Source of the DNA: Rhodeus uyekii
Taxonomy: Eukaryota > Chordata > Actinopteri > Cypriniformes > Acheilognathidae
Length of the DNA: 64,000 nt
NCBI GenBank assembly: GCA_037043235.1
Contig: JAWRVZ010000246.1
Location: forward strand, 1 to 64,000
Direction: 5' to 3'
Shown: piece by piece, positions 61,949 to 64,000 of the stretch
Layout: every line of letters starts with the position of its first letter
Numbering within the stretch: position 1 is the stretch's first letter
The notes under the pieces: model-generated
Told to the model about the DNA's origin: nothing
Database searches by the model: none
What the model saw: the letters and a program-made list of their open reading frames with translations, nothing else
Made by a program: the position numbers and the translations under genes

Positions 61949-63939
61949 CTATGTCTCTGACTCGATTCTATGAGCTGAATGAAGAGAGCAGCTTTCAATT
62001 ACCCATCTTTTTTAACGCATTCCCACTTTGCTTCCCTTGTACTCACATTGTTTAGGTATCCTAAGAGGCTCCGTGTCTCCGGACAAGACTTGGTGCATTG
62101 CACCTCGGAACTGGTACAGCAGCTTTAGGCTCTTTTCCTCTCCGACGCACGGGTCGTAAAACCCCGGCAAGCCAGCCTGATTAACACGAGACGGCACTAA
62201 TTAATGTGACGCGCCTGGCATGGCGTTGATGTAAAGCACGTGCGCGACTAACCTTTGACGCCTCGGTGAGAACGAGTTTCGAGTCTTTCACTAAACACTG
62301 GAGCGGGATGGTCACGTCGATGACCTCTGCTTTCTCACGTTTCTGACCATTGTCCAATACAAATTTGCCGTACCAGGCATTTAAAATGATGAGACCTAGA
62401 ATATAAACATGAATCATTTCACATAAAACTATTCATTTAAAAAATAAAAAAAAGGTTCCATGTTCTGTATGAGTTAAGCTGTATGGACAACGATGTGTAG
62501 CATCAGCGTTTCCTCTCGTCTCAGAGTTTACAAAACCAAACAAAAACGGAAGAAAATGTAAAGATTGTGTTCATTTTGTCAGACAAAAATATATCATTTG
62601 AGCTATTTTAGGTGTGGAAAGAATATAATTATTGTGTGTTATTTTATTTTTTTTATGATAAAAAAAAAACACAAATTAATGAAACTGCTGAGTTTTGTTG
62701 TGCAAACATTATTTGTTTCACTAGAACTTAATTTGTTTGTACAATCTCTACCCAAAAACAGTAGAGCGTGGCGCTTGCAACGCCAAGGTCATGGGTTCGA
62801 ATCCCAGGGAAAGCAAGAACTGATTAGAATGTCAATCGTGTTCCTTAAATCCAACGCAAGTCACTTTGGATAAAAGCGTCTGCCAAATGCATAAATGTAA
62901 GTACTTTAGAACTAAACATTACTATAAAAATATATATTAATAATAATTCAAGAAATTAGCATGACCTCTATACAAAACTCCATGTAAAAAAGCGTTTATG
63001 AATGTTTGCATCATTTTTCCTGGTATCTCTTGACAATACTGTATATATTGGGTTCATCAGTTACACCCTGTCATCACATGAGTACAAAGATCAGATATAA
63101 CACATTGGTGTTAGTTTTGCTTGTTTTTAAAATGAATGGAAATGATTTTCTGTTGTAATTGCCGGTATATCACCGATATCTGTCCATAGAGCTTAACTTG
63201 CATCTATCTGAATGTATATAAAAAAAAATGTATGGGCTTTCACAAACCCATTTTCGATTCCTCAGCGTCTATAATTCTCTTCACTGACTCTTGCATCAGC
63301 AAAACCTGAAGACCAAAGACCCAATAACACAAGAAAACAGCATATCAGTCCTGATAAACAGTCGTTTGTGTCGGCATGAGGGAGATAGTCGTTGTTGTTT
63401 ATGCATTTATTTTACTCACCGCAGCTTCAGCCTCTTGCTTCCTGCGAGCAATTTCTGAAGCAGAATCCTCCTTCTGTTTCTCCAACTCCCTGTAAACAAC
63501 TAAAGAGTTAGGGCCTTTCTTCAGAGAAGCTGAGGTAATGTAAAGACAGGGGTTTGAGGGAAAACGGCTGGTTTCAGAGCAGTAATTATGGATAACAACT
63601 CACTGTTCCTTCTGGGCTTGAACATAAGGCATAATGATAAGCTTCTGGATGGCTAAGTAGATGGCCAGCGGGCCCACAGTGGCATAAAACACAGCGCTGG
63701 GTAAAATCTGGTCGGTCAGGTGAATGGGGAAGAGGTAGGTTTGACTGGCTCTGTTCAACCTGCAAAGAGAGAAGCAGCTTTGGTTAGCTTGCCGTTCTTC
63801 TTACGGTTAAGTCAGCGCTCACCTGATTTTGAGGGAGACTCCTTGCGGTACGCCGATGCTGACGGTCGCGGCCAAAACACTGTGGCGACTGATCTTACGC
63901 TCTGCGCCATATTCAACCACGGTGCCAAAGAAACCAGTC
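61949..63939 (-). CDS. dnajc11: DnaJ homolog subfamily C member 11, 3' part
   Basis: Seven exons on the minus strand, cut by the right window edge: 63,939-63,823, 63,759-63,604, 63,489-63,420, 63,305-63,248, 62,395-62,253, 62,176-62,047 and 61,974-61,949 (stop TAG). All junctions are GT-AG and the phases join. Recognised blocks: TGFFGTVVEYGAERKISRHS, VPQGVSLKIRLNRASQTYLF, PIHLTDQILPSAVFYA, LLMQESVKRII, LIILNAWYGKFV, DVTIPLQCLVKDSKL, GLPGFYDPCVGEEKSL, LRIPKQ then SHRIESET. DNAJC11 is a mitochondrial J-domain protein linked to the MICOS/MIB complex and cristae; this C-terminal part is its DUF3395 region. The J domain lies outside the window. The stretch around 63,640-63,700 (PSAVFYATVGPLAIYLA) is hydrophobic. 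Confidence 0.95.
62752..62902 (+). mobile_element. tRNA-derived SINE copy 6, in dnajc11 intron
   Basis: 'cagtagagcgtggcgcttgc', 'aacgccaaggtcatgggttc' with box B 'ggttcgaatccc', 'gcaagaactgattagaatg' and tail 'gcgtctgccaaatgcataaa'. This is the best conserved box B of the six copies. Confidence 0.85.
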
Positions 63940-64000
63940 CTGTTGGATACAAGACACCAGTTATCGGCTTAGACGTAGGAACTCTGTACCTCTATATACA

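Noticed and set aside
62752..62902. Functional tRNA gene
   Set aside because: Only box A/B-like parts with a retroelement tail; several copies share the same non-tRNA body, so SINE.

Overview
This window is nuclear DNA of a teleost fish, most likely a cyprinid. Four spliced vertebrate genes with GT-AG introns can be read, and the intergenic DNA is packed with repeats typical of fish: tRNA-derived SINEs, Tc1-like and hAT-like relics, MITEs, an L2-like LINE and a DIRS retrotransposon. The order svbp, FBA-domain gene, phf13, dnajc11 recalls human chromosome 1p, where PHF13 and DNAJC11 are close neighbours.

Bases 1-27,142 hold no gene I can support. They contain a 59-bp minisatellite cut in two by a 2.4-kb inverted-repeat transposon (about 950-5,760), a CATC-type array (9,650-10,285), a 51-bp minisatellite inside another inverted-repeat element (23,397-26,005), decayed Tc1/mariner and hAT-like pieces, and AT-rich unique DNA.

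Bases 27,143-32,404 are the most striking object: a structurally complete DIRS1-like tyrosine-recombinase retrotransposon. It has 147-bp inverted terminal repeats, an internal complementary region that copies both outer ends and fixes the boundaries to the base, a Gag region broken by two frame changes, an intact RT/RNase H/methyltransferase-like frame and an intact tyrosine recombinase. The recombinase frame stays open across the whole RT region and is separated from the Gag frame by a single TGA.

Bases 32,405-64,000 hold the host genes: svbp (+, two coding exons, 65 aa), an F-box-associated (FBA) domain gene with no visible F-box (-, five coding exons, 178 aa), phf13 (+, four coding exons, 350 aa) and the 3' part of dnajc11 (-, seven exons, running off the right edge). 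phf13 and dnajc11 are tail to tail with a Tc1-like relic between them. Introns and spacers carry SINEs and MITEs.

All exon limits come from reading splice sites by eye together with recalled protein families. No search was run.
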